The translations under genes were made by a program, and so were the position numbers. Below, piece by piece: positions 43,982-52,215 of a stretch of DNA of 64,000 nt (its first letter is position 1; every line of letters starts with the position of its first letter). Source of the stretch: JAJRXC01 sp047639555 (GTDB taxonomy: Bacteria > Actinomycetota > Acidimicrobiia > Acidimicrobiales > Aldehydirespiratoraceae). Location of the stretch: contig JBLIOE010000010.1 of assembly GCA_047639555.1 (NCBI GenBank), forward strand, positions 33,593 to 97,592. Direction: 5' to 3'. The notes beneath the pieces are model-generated. The model saw only the letters and a program-made list of their open reading frames with translations, did no database searches and was not told where the DNA came from.

Positions 43982-44512
43982 ATGCCCGAGTGCCCTACGG
44001 TCGAAACCGACCGACTGATCCTTCGGCCCTTCACCGAAGCCGACCTCGACCGCTACTTCGAGATTCACGACACGGCTGAGGTGCGAGCGTCGCTCCATAT
44101 CGCCGACGAGTTCGACCGTGAAGCCGCGTGGGCCCAGATGGCTCATCACCGGGGCCAATGGGCACTGCGCGGGTCGGGCCAGTGGGCGGTTGAGTTGAAA
44201 GCCACCGGCGAGATGATCGGCCGAGCGGGCACGCACCGACCCGAGCGAGCCGACTGGCCGGGTCTCGAATGTGGTTGGTCGTTCGATCCCGCTCATTGGG
44301 GCCAGGGTTATGCGACCGAAGCCGGCGGAGCGACGATCGACTGGGCGTTCGCGAACCATGGCGTCGACCAGTTGGTGAGTGTCATCCTCCCCGCAAACAC
44401 GGCATCGCAGGCGGTGGCCGTCCGGCTCGGGTTCACGCTTCACGAAGAACGGATCCTCGCCTTCTTCCCTTCCGCGCCACACGGGATCTGGGTTCTTCCC
44501 CGCCCTCAATAG
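43982..44512 (+). CDS. GNAT acetyltransferase (RimJ/RimL-like)
   Basis: A 176-residue acetyltransferase of the RimJ/RimL type. ETDRLILRPFTEADLDRYF is the standard N-terminus, WGQGYATEAGGA the acetyl-CoA pyrophosphate loop, and NTASQAVAVRLGF the Asn-containing motif B. The target could be an N-terminus or a small amine. It is followed 11 nt later by a methyltransferase. Confidence 0.88.
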   Translation: MPECPTVETDRLILRPFTEADLDRYFEIHDTAEVRASLHIADEFDREAAWAQMAHHRGQWALRGSGQWAVELKATGEMIGRAGTHRPERADWPGLECGWSFDPAHWGQGYATEAGGATIDWAFANHGVDQLVSVILPANTASQAVAVRLGFTLHEERILAFFPSAPHGIWVLPRPQ

Positions 44513-44523
44513 GCTTCGAGGCG

Positions 44524-45384
44524 ATGTCCGCCTCCGACACTTCCCTCTCTCCCCAGGCCGCCTCTTCGGCCGCCATGCTCCGCGATCGATATGTCGATCT
44601 CCTGATGGGGTGTCTCACCCGCGAGCTGTTCCTGGCCGAGGAAGCCCACGATGTTGACCTGGCCGGCTGGCCCGGCGACAACGACACGCTTCGCGCCACG
44701 CTCAAGACCAACGGCTGGCGTCTCACCCGCCTCGGCGGCGACGCCGAGAAACGCGCTGACGGCAACGACTGGCCGCCGGCCGCAGAAACCATGGTTGGGC
44801 AGCAACGCCTTGCCGACGTCCGCGCCTGCGTCGACTCCGTAATGGCCGACGGTGTTCCCGGCGACTTCATCGAAACCGGAGTCTGGCGTGGCGGCGTCAC
44901 CATCCTCATGCGGGGAATGCTTGAAGCATGGGGCGACACCGACCGCCGAGTCTGGGTGGCCGACAGCTTCCAGGGCCTCCCGGCTCCCGACGCCGCAGCG
45001 TTCCCCCAAGACATCGGTCACGACATGTCCGACGTGCCCACGCTCGCCGTTTCGGCCGACCAGGTTCGAGCCAACTTCGCCCGCTACGGGCTACTCGACG
45101 ACCGGGTGCAATTCCTCGAAGGCTGGTTTCGCGACACGTTGCCGACCGCGCCTGTCGAACAGTTGGCGATCCTGCGTCTCGACGGCGACATGTACGAATC
45201 GACGATGGATGCACTCGAAGCGCTCTACCCGAAGCTCAGCGTCGGCGGCTACGTGATCGTCGACGACTATGGCGCGTGGGAGCCCTGCCGCCAGGCCTGC
45301 ACCGACTATCGCGAGCGCCACGGCATCACCGACGAGATCGTCTCTATCGACTGGACTGGCGTGCACTGGCGCCGTCGCGCCTAA
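44524..45384 (+). CDS. TylF/MycF-type O-methyltransferase
   Basis: A 286-residue SAM-dependent methyltransferase. FIETGVWRGGVTILM is the SAM-binding loop, DSFQGLP the TylF-family motif, ILRLDGDMYEST and VIVDDYGAW carry the metal-binding Asp residues. Known relatives methylate deoxysugar hydroxyls of macrolides; other members are found in glycan and surface-sugar clusters. The neighbour 34 nt downstream is another methyltransferase. Confidence 0.9.
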   Translation: MSASDTSLSPQAASSAAMLRDRYVDLLMGCLTRELFLAEEAHDVDLAGWPGDNDTLRATLKTNGWRLTRLGGDAEKRADGNDWPPAAETMVGQQRLADVRACVDSVMADGVPGDFIETGVWRGGVTILMRGMLEAWGDTDRRVWVADSFQGLPAPDAAAFPQDIGHDMSDVPTLAVSADQVRANFARYGLLDDRVQFLEGWFRDTLPTAPVEQLAILRLDGDMYESTMDALEALYPKLSVGGYVIVDDYGAWEPCRQACTDYRERHGITDEIVSIDWTGVHWRRRA

Positions 45385-45418
45385 CCCCCGTTTCCCAGAA
45401 CTCCACGGACAAGAACAC

Positions 45419-46099
45419 ATGAGCAAGACCAACGACATCAGCACCTATTACGGCTTGCTTCGCCGAGCGCATGAGATCGTGCAGCCCGAGCGGTATCTGG
45501 AGATTGGCGTTCACGAGGGCCACTCACTGAGCTTCGTTCGACCCGGCACCCGCACGGTCGGTGTGGACCCCGAGCCCAAGGTGAAGAACCCGCCCGACAA
45601 CACGGTGATCGTCCCCACTACCAGCGACGACTTCTTCGCTGATCCTGAACTCGTCTCGCTTCTCGGCGGCACGATCGACCTCGCGTTTGTTGATGGCCTT
45701 CATCTTCACGAACAGACGCTGCGCGACGTCGCCAACGTCGAGCGCCACTCGCACCCCGGCGGCGTCATCCTTATCCACGACTGTCTCCCGATCGACAAGA
45801 AGACCTCGGCCCGCGAACGCTCCACGGTTGTCTGGTCAGGCGACGTGTGGAAGGTGGTTGTGGCACTGCGGCGCCATCGCCCCGACCTCACGGTCACCAC
45901 CGTCGATGTCGAGCCGACTGGGCTCGCGATTGTGAGCGGACTCGACCCCACGAACACAATTCTGCACGACGACTACGACGCCATAATCGAAGAACTCGCC
46001 GGTCTTGAGTTCGACGATCTTGAGGCGGTCGGCCGTGACGAAATGCTCGGTGTTGTGCCCGGCGAGTGGAGCCGAGTCGAGCCCCTACTCGCGAGCTGA
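45419..46099 (+). CDS. Class I SAM-dependent methyltransferase
   Basis: A 226-residue Rossmann methyltransferase. LEIGVHEGHSLSF is motif I, DLAFVDGLHLHEQTLRD is the metal/substrate segment and GGVILIHDCLP follows. It resembles the Methyltransferase_24 sugar/peptide methyltransferase group. It probably works with the TylF-like enzyme just upstream, but no substrate is visible in the region. Confidence 0.85.
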   Translation: MSKTNDISTYYGLLRRAHEIVQPERYLEIGVHEGHSLSFVRPGTRTVGVDPEPKVKNPPDNTVIVPTTSDDFFADPELVSLLGGTIDLAFVDGLHLHEQTLRDVANVERHSHPGGVILIHDCLPIDKKTSARERSTVVWSGDVWKVVVALRRHRPDLTVTTVDVEPTGLAIVSGLDPTNTILHDDYDAIIEELAGLEFDDLEAVGRDEMLGVVPGEWSRVEPLLAS

Positions 46100-46195
46100 C
46101 CACTCCCTCGCAACGACCTCCCCAGCGAACTACGGTTTCGCCGTTCGCACGCCGTTCCTTTCGGGTCGGCTGTAGGTCTCTTAAGGAGCATGAAG

Positions 46196-47281
46196 ATGGC
46201 GCAAACGGTCAAGGGTGTCGTGGCAATGGCGGTAGGTCAGCCGGTCACAATCGAGAACATTGTGATTCCCGATCCTGGCCCCGGCGAAGCGGTCGTGGCG
46301 ATTCAAGCGTGCGGCGTTTGCCACACCGATCTTCATTACCGAGAAGGCGGCATCAACGACGAGTTCCCGTTCCTGCTCGGCCATGAGGCCAGCGGCATTA
46401 TCGAATCCGTCGGCGACGGCGTGACCGAGGTCGAACCCGGCGACTTCGTGATCCTGAACTGGCGCGCCGTGTGCGGCACCTGCCGAGCCTGCAACAAGGG
46501 CAAGCCGCATCTCTGCTTCAACACGTTCAACGCCGAACAGAGGATGACCCTGGAAGACGGCACGGAGCTTTCTCCCGCCTTGGGCATCGGCGCCTTTGTC
46601 GAGAAGACACTCGTCGCTAGCGGCCAGTGCACCAAGGTCGACCCGTCGGCCTCCCCCGCCGCAGCCGGCTTGCTCGGTTGTGGCGTGATGGCCGGCATTG
46701 GCGCCGCGATCAACACTGGTGGCGTCACCCGCGGCGACACCGTTGCCGTGTTTGGTTGTGGCGGTGTGGGCGACGCAGCCATCGCGGGCGCCAAGCTCGC
46801 CGGCGCTTCCGTCATCGTTGCCGTCGATCTCGACGACCAGAAGCTCGAGTGGGCGAAAGGCTTTGGCGCGACCCACACCGTCAACTCGTCGAACGAAGAT
46901 CCCGTAGCCAAGATCCAGGAGTACACCAACGGCTTCGGCGCCGATGTGTGTATCGATGCGATCGGCCTGCCCCAGGTTTACAAGCAGTGCTTCGAAGCAC
47001 GCGATCTGGCCGGCACCGTCGTGCTGGTGGGTGTGCCGACGCCGGAGATGGAGATCACCCTCCCCTTCCAGGAAGTGTTCGGCCGAGGCGGAGCCCTCAA
47101 GTCGAGTTGGTACGGCGACTGCCTGCCGTCGCGAGACTTCCCGATGCTGATCGACCTCTACCTACAAGGTCGACTCGACCTCGAAGGTTTTGTGTCCGAG
47201 ACGATCGGGCTCGAAGACGTCGAAGAGGCGTTCCACAAGATGGAGCGCGGCGAAGTCCTCCGTTCCGTCGTCGAGATCTAG
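46196..47281 (+). CDS. mscR: S-(hydroxymethyl)mycothiol dehydrogenase
   Basis: A 361-residue zinc alcohol dehydrogenase that oxidises the formaldehyde-mycothiol adduct with NAD. The catalytic zinc region ACGVCHTDLHY and GHEASG, the four-Cys structural-zinc lobe CGTCRACNKGKPHLC and the nucleotide loop FGCGGVGDAA are intact. The ATG at 46196 is 7 nt from AAGGAG, better than the ATG at 46190. The partner MBL-fold gene follows 14 nt downstream, the same order as Rv2259-Rv2260 in mycobacteria. Confidence 0.92.
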   Translation: MAQTVKGVVAMAVGQPVTIENIVIPDPGPGEAVVAIQACGVCHTDLHYREGGINDEFPFLLGHEASGIIESVGDGVTEVEPGDFVILNWRAVCGTCRACNKGKPHLCFNTFNAEQRMTLEDGTELSPALGIGAFVEKTLVASGQCTKVDPSASPAAAGLLGCGVMAGIGAAINTGGVTRGDTVAVFGCGGVGDAAIAGAKLAGASVIVAVDLDDQKLEWAKGFGATHTVNSSNEDPVAKIQEYTNGFGADVCIDAIGLPQVYKQCFEARDLAGTVVLVGVPTPEMEITLPFQEVFGRGGALKSSWYGDCLPSRDFPMLIDLYLQGRLDLEGFVSETIGLEDVEEAFHKMERGEVLRSVVEI

Positions 47282-47295
47282 AGACCGGTACCCAC

Positions 47296-47925
47296 ATGAC
47301 GATCGAACTCATTACGACCGAGGGCATGTTCGCTCTCGATGGCGGCGAATGGGCCGTCACGAACAACATCTGGCTAGCGGGCGACGACCGCGAGGTGATG
47401 GTGTTCGACGCGGCCCACGACCATCAGCCGATCGTTGATGCAATCAACGGGCGGAAGGTGAGTGCCATCGTCCTCACCCACGGCCACAACGACCACATCA
47501 ACGCGGCCACGGCGTTGCGTGATGCCGTCGACGCCCCGATCCTGCTCCATCCCGACGACCGGATGCTCTGGGATGTGGTGTACCCCGATGCCTCACCCGA
47601 TGGCGAAGTTGTACCTGGCACGACATTGTCGGCCGGTGGCCACGAGGTCGGCATCGTGCACACGCCCGGCCACTCCCCCGGCTGCTGTTGCTTCCACGAC
47701 GTCGTCGCGGGCCGACTGATCTCGGGCGACACACTCTTCTGTGGCGGCCCGGGCGCCACCGGGCGCAGCTATAGCGACGAGCCCACGATCCTGCGATCGA
47801 TCCGAGACCAGCTGCTCACCCTTCCGGGTGCCACCATCGTCCACACCGGCCATGGCGACACCACTGTCATCGATGACGAGCGTGAGCGGGTGCTCGACCG
47901 CATGGCCGAGCTCGGGCTCAGTTAG
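47296..47925 (+). CDS. MBL-fold hydrolase, partner of mscR
   Basis: A 209-residue metallo-beta-lactamase-fold hydrolase of the glyoxalase II type. THGHNDHINA carries the first metal triad, PGHSPGC the second, and ISGDTLFCGG and HTGHGDTT the bridging Asp and later His. It lies next to mscR, so hydrolysis of an acyl- or formyl-mycothiol product is the natural inference. It ends 9 nt before the large palindrome. Confidence 0.88.
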   Translation: MTIELITTEGMFALDGGEWAVTNNIWLAGDDREVMVFDAAHDHQPIVDAINGRKVSAIVLTHGHNDHINAATALRDAVDAPILLHPDDRMLWDVVYPDASPDGEVVPGTTLSAGGHEVGIVHTPGHSPGCCCFHDVVAGRLISGDTLFCGGPGATGRSYSDEPTILRSIRDQLLTLPGATIVHTGHGDTTVIDDERERVLDRMAELGLS

Positions 47926-47933
47926 ACCGACAC

Positions 47934-48015
47934 GCCAATACGCCCCATCCAATCTCTGCACCGTTTCGCGCCGCCGGCGGCGCGAAACGGTGCAGAGATT
48001 GGATGGGGCGTTGGC
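47934..48015. terminator. Perfect 35-bp palindrome between convergent genes
   Basis: Bases 47941-47975 are the exact reverse complement of 47976-48010 with no loop; one more A-T pair and, past a 2-nt bulge, gcca/tggc extend it to 47934/48015. It joins the MBL-fold gene (stop 47925) to the thiolase-like gene (stop 48015-48017). No U-tract is visible, so a classical terminator is not certain. Confidence 0.85.
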
Positions 48016-49481
48016 TAGACGAAAAGAGCGCGGCCGGTCACTCGCACGCGGGTGCCGATCAACTCTTCGGTTACGCCTTGGCTGGCCAATTCAGGGTCAT
48101 CCACCGCGGCGACCGCTCGTTCGCCCGAGTCGAGGTCGACGATCGCGCACACGCGAGCCGGATCGGTTCCCGCATAGATGACGGTGTAGCTCGCCACGAC
48201 TCCTTCACCGTCGGGGTTCTCGTCCAGAGGGGCGACGGAGGTTGCGGCGCGCGCTTCCTCAACGAGGTCGGCGACGAGGAGTCCGTTGGCGGGCGGTTCG
48301 GTGGACCACACCGCGAGCGCGGGCTTTGTGAGAAGGCCGCTGACGGCCGAAACCGCACCCCACGAGCCACTGTCAGATCGAAGCTTCTCCACCATGGCAA
48401 CCAGGGCCTGAAAGACGAAGCTATTGAACGGCCCACCGGCGAACGCCATGCCACCCGTGAGGGTGGGCACTTGGGAGGGGTCGAGGCCGAGTTCCTTTTG
48501 CTGCACACGGACGGCCACGGGGAAGCAGCTATAGAGCTCCACATGGTCGATCTCGGAGATCGGGCGACCGATGTGGGACGCAGCCGCTTCGCCCAGGAGG
48601 CGCATCGCGGGCCAGCGATGTAGCTCCGCTCGACGAGACAACGAGAGCGACAAGGACGACTCGAGGCCGACGTGGGGGAAGACCCAACGATCTCGCGGCA
48701 CGCCCATCTCTTCTGCAACGGCGACCGTACAGAACACCATCGCAGCCGCCTGGTCGACTCCCCATTGGCTGTTGTGCCACTTGTTGTAGGGAAAAGCGAT
48801 GGGTCGATTGGTTGGGCTTGGATCGCGGATGTCTTGGATCGACATCGGATCGCCAAAGTCGGCGCGGGTAAACCCTCGAGCGACCTGATTGAAGCCGTTC
48901 CAGATCGTTGCGATGTCGGTGCGGTGCTCGTCAAGCGACCAACCTTCAGCGGCGCGACGAGCGCTATCGATGATCGCGTACTGCTGCACCGGAGCGACCA
49001 TGCCGATCTCGATCTCGGGCCGGGCGACAATCTCCCCCTCGGGCTGCATCTCGACATCGGGCGCCAACCCTTCTTGGTCGTGTGCGGCCAGATCGACCCC
49101 GGCCCGACGGGCCACATCGTCGCGATACTTCGTCTCGCCGCCGCACACGATCGCGATGTCGGTGTCGCCCGCTTGGAGGGCATTGAGCGCTCGGTTGATA
49201 AGGGTCTGTTGGGGAATGCCAACGTTGGCAGCAACCGTGTGCGCATCGACGCCGAGGGCCTCAGCCACTCTGTTCGCGGCAGCCGGCAAGTTCGACAGGC
49301 CTCGCGTTGCTCCTATCCACCCCACCCGGGAACCCATGCCGGGAGCGCCAGAGTCGGCCACCGCCAGCCGGGCCGCCTCAACGATGAGCTGGGTGGTATC
49401 GAGGCCGGCACCCGGCTCATCGTCACGCTGGTGAGCGGCGCCGACGCCGACAAGTACGGGTGTCTGAGGATCAAGAGCCAT
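48015..49481 (-). CDS. Thiolase-like acetyl-CoA acetyltransferase family protein (active Cys absent)
   Basis: A 488-residue thiolase-fold protein. The segment where thiolases carry the nucleophilic Cys reads GIPQQTLINRALNALQAG. The HVELYSCFPVAVRV and GGMAFAGGPFNSF segments match the SCP2-thiolase-like group found in lipid and steroid degradation. The missing Cys makes ordinary thiolysis unlikely. The ATG at 49481 gives MALDPQTPVLVGVG, the family's usual start. A KstR-type operator candidate lies 42 bp upstream. Confidence 0.85.
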   Translation of the reverse strand: MALDPQTPVLVGVGAAHQRDDEPGAGLDTTQLIVEAARLAVADSGAPGMGSRVGWIGATRGLSNLPAAANRVAEALGVDAHTVAANVGIPQQTLINRALNALQAGDTDIAIVCGGETKYRDDVARRAGVDLAAHDQEGLAPDVEMQPEGEIVARPEIEIGMVAPVQQYAIIDSARRAAEGWSLDEHRTDIATIWNGFNQVARGFTRADFGDPMSIQDIRDPSPTNRPIAFPYNKWHNSQWGVDQAAAMVFCTVAVAEEMGVPRDRWVFPHVGLESSLSLSLSRRAELHRWPAMRLLGEAAASHIGRPISEIDHVELYSCFPVAVRVQQKELGLDPSQVPTLTGGMAFAGGPFNSFVFQALVAMVEKLRSDSGSWGAVSAVSGLLTKPALAVWSTEPPANGLLVADLVEEARAATSVAPLDENPDGEGVVASYTVIYAGTDPARVCAIVDLDSGERAVAAVDDPELASQGVTEELIGTRVRVTGRALFV

Positions 49482-49522
49482 CGCCACGGAAGTTACCGCC
49501 ACCTCCTCGACTCGCTACAAAC

Positions 49523-49536
49523 GAGAACGAGTTCTA
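49523..49536. promoter_or_regulatory. Candidate KstR-type operator
   Basis: The palindrome agaacgagttct (49524-49535) fits TnnAACnnGTTnnA at 7 of 8 specified positions. It lies between the divergent thiolase-like and acyl-CoA dehydrogenase genes, 33 nt before the latter. The window encodes a KstR-like TetR protein at 4004-4609. Confidence 0.4.
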
Positions 49537-49568
49537 TTCTCAAGGCTTTACCCATTCGGAGGCCAGAA

Positions 49569-50699
49569 ATGACCAGCTTGCTCGATGCCGCCCGCGACAT
49601 TCGGACCGCCCTCGATGCGGAGGGAAGCAAAGCCGAAGCCGCCGGCACCCCGATGACCGATGAAGCCGTTCGCCTTTGCAAAGAGGCCGGATTGTACGGC
49701 GCCCTGGTGGCCAAGGAAGTGGGTGGTACCGAACTCAACGCGGCCGACAGCCTCGATGTTTTCGCCGAACTCGCTCGAGCCGACGGCTCGATTGGTTGGG
49801 TCGTCATGGCCGGGGCCACCGCCACCGCCTACTTCAGCTCCTACTGTCCCGACAGTTTCACCGATGTCATGTTTGCCGACGGCGTGCCCCTCGTGGCTGG
49901 CCAGTTCGCCCCAAACGGCACGGCCGTGCCGAACGACACCGGCTTCGACATCACCGGCAGCTATTCCTTTGGTTCCGGACTCGAACACGCTGACTACGCC
50001 GGTTGCGGGTCATTCACCGTTCCGGCGGAGGGAAACCCCGACTTCATCTTCGCCGTCGTGCCCAAGTCGGAGGCGGAGATCATCGGCAATTGGGACGTAA
50101 TGGGCCTTCGCTCCACCGCCTCATACGACTACAACATCAACAGCAACGTGCCCGCCGATCGCACGTTCTCGATGTTCGACTTCACTCGTCATCGCGGCGG
50201 GCCGCAGTTCGATCTCGGCATCTTGTTCCTCACCGAAATCGGCCACGCCGGATGGGCCCTCGGAGTAATGCGGCGAGGCATCGACGAAGCCGCGGTGATC
50301 GCCCAGACCAAGAAACGGATGACGGGCAAGACGGGCCTGGTCGAAGATCCGCGATTCCAATACGACCTGGCCGAGGCTGAGAGTCTCTTCCGGGCCGGCG
50401 ACCACTGGATTCGAGCGTCGTTCACCAAGGCCGAGATGTCCGCTCACAACGGCGACCCCGACCATGGCGCCGTCAGCGAAGCCCTCCAGGCCACCACGTG
50501 GTTCACCCAGGCCGCCACGGAGGCCCTGCAGAAGCTCTACCGCCACATCGGCACCGCTGCTCTACGCGACGGTGCGTTCCAGCGGGCCTTCCGCGACATT
50601 CACGCGGGCAGCCAGCACGCGATGGTGAGCCCGGCTCACACGTTCGCCTTCGCCGAGAGCATTCTCGGCGCTGTCCCCGAAAACGCGGTCGACTGCTAA
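49569..50699 (+). CDS. Acyl-CoA dehydrogenase / HsaA-type flavin enzyme
   Basis: A 376-residue member of the acyl-CoA dehydrogenase fold. It resembles the flavin-dependent monooxygenase branch (HsaA/PigM-like) more than classical dehydrogenases, for example in the RADGSIGWVVMAGAT segment and the absence of a clear catalytic Glu. The C-terminal RHIGTAALRDGAFQRAFRDIHAGSQHA is conserved in this branch. It diverges from the thiolase-like gene across the KstR-type site, which fits a steroid or aromatic-ring degradation role (inference). Confidence 0.82.
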   Translation: MTSLLDAARDIRTALDAEGSKAEAAGTPMTDEAVRLCKEAGLYGALVAKEVGGTELNAADSLDVFAELARADGSIGWVVMAGATATAYFSSYCPDSFTDVMFADGVPLVAGQFAPNGTAVPNDTGFDITGSYSFGSGLEHADYAGCGSFTVPAEGNPDFIFAVVPKSEAEIIGNWDVMGLRSTASYDYNINSNVPADRTFSMFDFTRHRGGPQFDLGILFLTEIGHAGWALGVMRRGIDEAAVIAQTKKRMTGKTGLVEDPRFQYDLAEAESLFRAGDHWIRASFTKAEMSAHNGDPDHGAVSEALQATTWFTQAATEALQKLYRHIGTAALRDGAFQRAFRDIHAGSQHAMVSPAHTFAFAESILGAVPENAVDC

Positions 50700-50720
50700 C
50701 CCTCCCGCCCCCTGCATCTG

Positions 50721-50757
50721 TGAAGCCCGGATCGCGCATAGCGCGACTCAGGCTTCA
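50721..50757. terminator. Imperfect hairpin sharing an arm with the 1641-1687 palindrome
   Basis: Arms 50721-50737 and 50741-50757 pair with two mismatches and one G-U around a 3-nt loop (ata). The right arm gcgcgactcaggcttca is identical to 1666-1682. It lies between the convergent acyl-CoA dehydrogenase and MBL-fold genes. Confidence 0.7.
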
Positions 50758-50772
50758 GAACAGGAGTGGGGG

Positions 50773-51609
50773 TCAGACCCCAGTTGAGGCGCTGGTGAGG
50801 TCGTTGCCCATGATGATCTCGCCGTCGAAGTGTTCGGCGGCGATAGCGATCCACTCGGGGTACTGGTCTTCGGCGGGCGCGGGGACATAGTGCGTCAGCA
50901 TGAGCTTCTTCACACCGTTCTTCGCTGCGGTCTGGCCCGCCTGCGCCACCGATGAGTGGTAGTCGAGAATATCCTGGAGCCTCCGGGCGGGAACCAGCTT
51001 CACGAGGTCATCCCGGATCACGGTTTGCACGTAGATATCGGCGTCCTTCGTGAGTGCATCCAGGCCGACGCACGGAATCGTGTCGCCGGCAATCGCCACA
51101 ACCTTGCCTTCGCGCTCAACGCGATAACCAACGGCCGGTTCGACGGGAGCGTGACAGGTCTCGTAGACGGAAACCGACATCGCCCCGATCTCGAACGAGT
51201 CGCCCGGGTTCACCTCGGTGATCTCGAGGACTGGCGCCCAGGTGAGGTCGTCATGATGCCCGATGCGATACCCGACGTCGGGCGCGAGCGCCTCCATCAT
51301 CTTGTCGACATAGTGCTTGATTCCGACCGGGCCCCAGATCTTCAGTGGTGTCGGCTCATTGCTCATGATCCACTGAGTCGTGATCATGTCGTTGAGGTCC
51401 GTGAGGTGATCGCTGTGGAGATGGGTGATCAGGATGCCGCTGAGAAAGTTCGGCATCGAACCCGCCGCGGCCATACGCATCATGCAACCTCGGCCCGCGT
51501 CGAAGAGGAGCTGTTCGAATCCGCCCTCGCCCGCCTTGATGAGCGTGGCCGGCCCGGCGCGATTCGCGTCGGGCATCGGTGAACCAGTACCAAGTAGAAC
51601 AACTTCCAT
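50773..51609 (-). CDS. MBL-fold hydrolase, RNase Z-like
   Basis: A 278-residue metallo-beta-lactamase-fold protein. VVLLGTGSP at the N-terminus, LITHLHSDHLTDLND as the metal triad, CHAPVEPAVGYRV and a late HYHSSVAQ / LTHYVP fit the RNase Z/arylsulfatase-like group. It starts 12 nt after the TetR gene and is the third gene of the selenoprotein-candidate operon. Its substrate in that context is unknown. The ATG at 51609 has GGAG upstream; an in-frame ATG at 51621 overlaps the TetR end. Its stop lies in ggggtcagacccc. Confidence 0.85.
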   Translation of the reverse strand: MEVVLLGTGSPMPDANRAGPATLIKAGEGGFEQLLFDAGRGCMMRMAAAGSMPNFLSGILITHLHSDHLTDLNDMITTQWIMSNEPTPLKIWGPVGIKHYVDKMMEALAPDVGYRIGHHDDLTWAPVLEITEVNPGDSFEIGAMSVSVYETCHAPVEPAVGYRVEREGKVVAIAGDTIPCVGLDALTKDADIYVQTVIRDDLVKLVPARRLQDILDYHSSVAQAGQTAAKNGVKKLMLTHYVPAPAEDQYPEWIAIAAEHFDGEIIMGNDLTSASTGV

Positions 51610-51621
51610 GGCCATCTCCAT

Positions 51622-52215
51622 CTATCCGAGTAGTTGAGTGACGGTGAGTGTCATCGCCGCCGCCATCTGTTCACGATCGAGCCGGTAGATCTGATCGAGA
51701 GTTTCCATCGACTCCATCGACACGATGAACGCCACGGAGGCCGCCACGACCTCGCCTTGCGCATGAGCCTTGATCTCTGGTGCAAAGTGACGTTTCACCT
51801 GATCGACCGCCAGCTCCGACATGTCGCGGATGTGATCGAGGATCACGGGCTGGGTTGCCGCCAGCATGTGGGCCACGCGGGCAACGGGAGCCGCCACGTC
51901 GTAGAGCTCGAGCCGGTTCTGGACAATCCCGGCAATCCGTTGCTCGATCGTCCCTTGCCCAATCTTACTCAAGCGGAGGTATTCAGCCGTCGCCCGATTC
52001 TGTCGTTCTATCGCGACGCGATGGAGCTGGTCGAGGTCTTCGAAATAGCGAAAGACCGAGCGGTGAGAAACGCCGGATCGGTCGGCTACCGCCGCCACCG
52101 ACGGCTGCAGGTTGTCCTCTCGATAGAGCTCAAGCATCGCGTCAACGACCTTCTCCCGGTTCTGATCTCGTCGGGCCCGCCGGCCATCAACCGTGGGAAG
52201 GACATCTGCGCTCAT
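51622..52215 (-). CDS. TetR-family regulator in the selenoprotein operon
   Basis: A 197-residue TetR protein. The HTH lies at about 15-60 (LQPSVAAVADRSGVSHRSVFRYF). The C-terminal ligand domain is helical. Its ATG overlaps the TGA stop of the GrdB-like gene (ATGA), so the two are translationally coupled. The TGGCAG half-site cluster at 53406-53435 upstream of the operon is its most likely operator (inference). Confidence 0.87.
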   Translation of the reverse strand: MSADVLPTVDGRRARRDQNREKVVDAMLELYREDNLQPSVAAVADRSGVSHRSVFRYFEDLDQLHRVAIERQNRATAEYLRLSKIGQGTIEQRIAGIVQNRLELYDVAAPVARVAHMLAATQPVILDHIRDMSELAVDQVKRHFAPEIKAHAQGEVVAASVAFIVSMESMETLDQIYRLDREQMAAAMTLTVTQLLG

